Part shown: piece by piece, positions 61,654-64,000 of the stretch
Numbering within the stretch: position 1 is the first letter of the stretch
Layout: each line of letters begins with the position of its first letter
Origin: JAOUGY01 sp963785075
GTDB lineage: Bacteria; Actinomycetota; Acidimicrobiia; Spongiisociales; ZC4RG35
DNA length: 64,000 nt
NCBI GenBank assembly: GCA_963785075.1
Contig: CAWATW010000010.1
Coordinates: forward strand, 248,001 to 312,000
Direction: 5' to 3'
The notes under the pieces: model-generated
Databases searched by the model: none
What the model was told of the DNA's origin: nothing
Seen by the model: only the letters and a program-made list of their open reading frames with translations
Translations under genes and position numbers: made by a program

Positions 61654-62394
61654 TCAGCCGAGCAACTCCCGATGGCGTGGATGGTCGATTCCGTCGTTGA
61701 CCCATGCAAGCTGGCGGTTGCTGAACCGGGCCAGATGGGATCGCTGGCGCTCGGTCAGCCGATCGCAGATCCAATTCCAGTGCAGTGACACCCAGTCGCC
61801 GGATGCGAGGTGCAAGTCGCCGCCGTCGATCGGGACCTGCGCTTCTTCGGCTGCGGGTTCGCCGAGGGCGAGCCTCCGGCCATCCCAGGTGAGCGGTTGA
61901 GACCGAACGACGGCCATCCCGGCGCTGACGGTCTCCACCCTTCCCCACCTGATCCGGCACCGGTCGAGGATCTCGAGTGGTCCCTCGGATCTTCCTGACT
62001 CCACCAGAAGCCCGACCCAGGGGTAGGTCACGAACACGTGGTAGCTGTGGTGAGCAACGCCGCCCTGGATCGACTCGGCCATCGCCGACCAGCGGGAACC
62101 GAGCCGAGGCCGGAACCGCTGTTCCACGGCGTTTCCGAAATCCTGCACGGGGAGATCGTCGAGGAGTTCGTTTCCGACCCAATACGCTTCGACCACCCGG
62201 AGGTCGAATGGATCATCGAGACCGGCTCGGTGGGCAAGAGCCTGCAGATACGGGAACGGGCCTTCGAACGACCTGGCGAGCTGTATCAGCCGGGCATCCA
62301 CGACGCCGGAGTCCCGATACTCCCGCAGCTCGAGGTGGTCGGCCGGTCCGCAATACCCCCGTTCGTTGGGCGGGTAGGCATATCTGGCGAACAT
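61654..62394 (-). CDS. DUF6390 family protein
   Basis: A 246-residue protein with the signature FARYAYPPNERGYCGPADHLELREY, then GPFPYLQALAHRAGLDDPFDLRVVEAYWVGNELLD and C-terminal DWVSLHWNWICDRLTERQRSHLARFSNRQLAWVN. Function is unknown. I recall the family mainly near [NiFe]-hydrogenase maturation genes, which fits the divergent hypC at 62612. The start is uncertain: ATG 62394 fits the family, and ATG 62436 would add 14 residues. It may be cotranscribed with the transporter downstream. Confidence 0.75.
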   Translation of the reverse strand: MFARYAYPPNERGYCGPADHLELREYRDSGVVDARLIQLARSFEGPFPYLQALAHRAGLDDPFDLRVVEAYWVGNELLDDLPVQDFGNAVEQRFRPRLGSRWSAMAESIQGGVAHHSYHVFVTYPWVGLLVESGRSEGPLEILDRCRIRWGRVETVSAGMAVVRSQPLTWDGRRLALGEPAAEEAQVPIDGGDLHLASGDWVSLHWNWICDRLTERQRSHLARFSNRQLAWVNDGIDHPRHRELLG

Positions 62395-62611
62395 CGTCAG
62401 CCCCGACTGTTGCGAAGTGGGTGATGTCGGAAGCATGATGGATCTGGTTACCCGGTCACTCGAGTCCCGACCAGGGTAGATGTGCTCCGAGCCGACCGTT
62501 CGCAGCACGACCGAGAAGGAGGTCTCGAGTGCCGGCACCAGGGACGAAATCCCACTGTTCACAGGGGCGAGGTTGTCGGAAGATCAAGTGAAATCCCAGG
62601 AGATGTGACAA

Positions 62612-62887
62612 GTGTGTATCGGCGTTCCGGCCCGCGTGGTTTCGATCGTGGAGGATTCGCAGGGCGTTCGCAAGGCGATTGTCGACTACGCCGGGACCAC
62701 TCGAGAAGTGCGTCTCGATCACGTCCCCGAGGCGGCGATCGAAGACCGTGTGATCGTCCACATGGGGTTCGCGGTGTCCAAGCTCACCGCCGACGAGGCG
62801 GCCGAGGCGTGCGACACGCTCGATGCCATTCGTGACCTGTCGGACCCGCTCCGCCCCGTGTCACTGTCGGAGCGACCCGAGGATTGA
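62612..62887 (+). CDS. hypC: HypC/HybG/HupF hydrogenase maturation chaperone
   Basis: A 91-residue protein beginning (M)CIGVPARVVSI. The Cys after the initiator is the one HypC uses to carry the Fe(CN)2CO unit with HypD. The rest follows the OB-like HypC pattern (VDYAGTTREVRLDHVPEAAIEDRVIVHMGFAVSKLTADEA). The GTG start follows AGGAG (about 62599-62603). No hydrogenase or other hyp gene lies within the window, so it is either detached or the cluster lies elsewhere. Confidence 0.9.
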   Translation: MCIGVPARVVSIVEDSQGVRKAIVDYAGTTREVRLDHVPEAAIEDRVIVHMGFAVSKLTADEAAEACDTLDAIRDLSDPLRPVSLSERPED

Positions 62888-62920
62888 CTGGTACGTGATC
62901 GCTGGGCCCTCCGGCGCCCT

Positions 62921-63385
62921 TCACCACACCCAACGGGTGGCGCTGGATGAGAACAGCTCCTCGGACTCGATCATCCCGAACGCCTTGACCGGGGTCACCT
63001 CGAACACCGCTCCGCCCATCATGAAATCGGCCATCTCGGCCTGCCGCACCGGGTCAGGTTCGTAGCGGGCAGCCCAGGCTTCTGCGACGTCACGCCGCCC
63101 GTGGACTCGGCCGGCCATGCCCTCGATGGAGACGACATTCACCGTGTCCTCACTCATGACCACGACGTGCGGGTTTTCGGCGATGTTGCGGACCTTCAGA
63201 GCCGTCGGCGCCGCCGAGAACCAGAACCGATCGTCATGCCAGACACCCCAGACGGGCATTGCGTGGGGACGCCCTCGTGGATCGACCGTGACCACCCAGT
63301 AGTTGCGTGCCTCCGCCAGACGTTCCTCCGCCCATGTCCAGTCCAGCGTCCCGTGCAACTCGTCGGGAACCCCGTAGTCGGCCAT
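62921..63385 (-). CDS. Pyridoxamine-phosphate-oxidase-fold protein (FMN or F420-binding)
   Basis: A 154-residue split-barrel protein: LAEARNYWVVTVDPRGRPHAMPVWGVWHDDRFWFSAAPTALKVRNIAENPHVVVMSED is the usual PPOX cofactor segment. In actinobacteria many such proteins bind F420, and the window also encodes F420 synthesis genes, but the cofactor cannot be settled from sequence alone. The ATG at 63385 is preferred for the GGAAAG 6 nt upstream; ATG 63409 is possible. Confidence 0.85.
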   Translation of the reverse strand: MADYGVPDELHGTLDWTWAEERLAEARNYWVVTVDPRGRPHAMPVWGVWHDDRFWFSAAPTALKVRNIAENPHVVVMSEDTVNVVSIEGMAGRVHGRRDVAEAWAARYEPDPVRQAEMADFMMGGAVFEVTPVKAFGMIESEELFSSSATRWVW

Positions 63386-63419
63386 GTTCGGTCTTTCCAC
63401 CCGTGGCATGCCACAGAAC

Positions 63420-63755
63420 CTACCCGGCTCCTGGGTTCCAGGAGAAGGTGCCCGCCTCGTCCGGGAGGAACTGTTCGACCGAGGTGATTGCTGCCAGGTC
63501 GATCGAGCCGTAGACGTGGGGGAAGTCCTCGCCGGCGTCGTAGAGGTCCTCCCACACCACGGTGGAGCCGAGGGCCGAAGGCTCGATGACCAAGAGCAGC
63601 AGGTCACGTCTGCCGGTGAACAGTCTGTTTGCAGTCCGCACGACCTGATCCACGCTCGAGCAGTGCACAAATCCTTCGCGTGACAGTCCGGCGGGCACAT
63701 AGGCGGTCGCGCCTCGGGCATCCCAATCGGCCCGTGTCGCGAGGTGGAAGAGCAT
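63420..63755 (-). CDS. DUF952 family protein
   Basis: A 111-residue protein with LFHLATRADWDARGATAYVPAGLSREGFVHCSSVDQVVRTANRLF and VVWEDLYDAGEDFPHVYGSIDLAAI, the DUF952 signature (GFIHCS, FPHIYG). These are small ART-fold-like proteins of unknown activity. It lies 34 bp upstream of the PPOX gene and is probably in one transcript with it. Confidence 0.88.
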   Translation of the reverse strand: MLFHLATRADWDARGATAYVPAGLSREGFVHCSSVDQVVRTANRLFTGRRDLLLLVIEPSALGSTVVWEDLYDAGEDFPHVYGSIDLAAITSVEQFLPDEAGTFSWNPGAG

Positions 63756-63831
63756 CGTGCCGGCGAGACTATCCGGTCGGGCCGCGGTTCGTTTCACCCG
63801 ATCGGGTCTCGAGACCGTTACCGTGGTTGCC

Positions 63832-64000
63832 GTGCCAAGGCGTCTCATTCTTCTGTTTGTTTCGATGGCGCTGCTTCTCAACGCATGTCAACGTGAAGCC
63901 CGCCCGCCGGTGTCGGAATGGCAAGGGCATTGGGATCGTGTGATCGCCGCTGTCCCGACGGTGGAGGCGTTGTCAGGGGATGATGCGAAGTCCCTGTGTG
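63832..64000 (+). CDS. Predicted lipoprotein, N-terminal fragment (runs off window)
   Basis: An open frame from GTG 63832 to the window end: PRRLILLFVSMALLLNAC, a lipoprotein signal with lipobox LNAC (Cys19), then a soluble segment starting QREARPPVSEWQGHWD. A GTG at 63823 is also possible. The rest of the gene is beyond the window, so no function is assigned. Confidence 0.6.
   Translation, partial: MPRRLILLFVSMALLLNACQREARPPVSEWQGHWDRVIAAVPTVEALSGDDAKSLC

Noticed and set aside
1..64000. tRNA or rRNA genes
   Set aside because: No GTTCRANNC T-loop with a matching acceptor stem and no rRNA-like stretches were noticed. A tRNAscan-SE/Infernal run would be decisive.

Overview
The window is about 64 kb of high-GC DNA from an actinobacterium, most likely a member of the Acidimicrobiia or a close relative. 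This is inferred from four things: secreted proteins ending in SLH-like repeats with the GCNPP/TRGQMAAFL signature, mycobacterial-type LexA boxes, an error-prone DnaE2, and F420 cofactor genes. Many start codons sit 6-7 nt after a TANNNT -10 box, so leaderless mRNAs appear common. No rRNA, tRNA or CRISPR array was seen.

Layout. 0-3.5 kb: the end of an alpha/beta hydrolase, an acyl-CoA dehydrogenase and two small membrane proteins. 3.5-10.4 kb: a dodecin/metallo-hydrolase pair, a secreted subtilisin-like protease broken by two frameshifts, and an LPFTG-anchored Thr-rich surface protein. 10.4-13.8 kb: an amine oxidase (with compensating frameshifts), WYL regulator and VOC protein operon, then an orphan with a class II synthetase-like signature. 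13.8-18.7 kb: SOS-controlled dnaE2 and an intact IS110-family element with a structured left end. 18.7-25.5 kb: hypothetical, hydrolase and membrane genes, an AroQ-alpha/beta hydrolase fusion, and a lipoate ligase-like protein. 25.6-32.3 kb: an ABC exporter, PLP dehydratase, peroxiredoxin, universal stress protein and flavin reductase. 32.3-32.9 kb: four structured ~106-bp repeats. 32.9-40.5 kb: an SDR, a DUF4397/CHRD/SLH-like surface protein, cofG and a long cofH, and a DUF222-HNH protein under both a LexA box and a PafBC-like promoter. 41-50 kb: a secreted TAP-like peptidase, a ~1840-residue SARP/BTAD-cyclase-like-pseudokinase-nSTAND-TM-propeller protein and a vanadium haloperoxidase-like protein. 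50-57 kb: a K+ channel, NfeD/slipin pair, acyltransferase, patatin and HerA-like ATPase. 57-64 kb: an iron-type ABC operon with DUF6390, HypC, a PPOX-fold protein, DUF952 and the start of a lipoprotein.

Most notable: (i) the giant STAND regulator and its haloperoxidase-like neighbour carry the same 21-bp element at the same distance (67-68 nt) from their start codons. The element contains two helically phased half-sites, as expected for a SARP-type operator. (ii) Five genes share a CTGTCACAC/TTGTCGGTA-N8-TANNNT promoter resembling the PafBC (RecA-NDp) DNA-damage promoter, and two genes have perfect LexA boxes that contain their ATG. (iii) The IS110 left end is a bridge-RNA candidate. (iv) There are two unusual fusions or extensions, AroQ-hydrolase and CofH. 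(v) There is a nested-palindrome repeat cluster at 32.4-32.8 kb.
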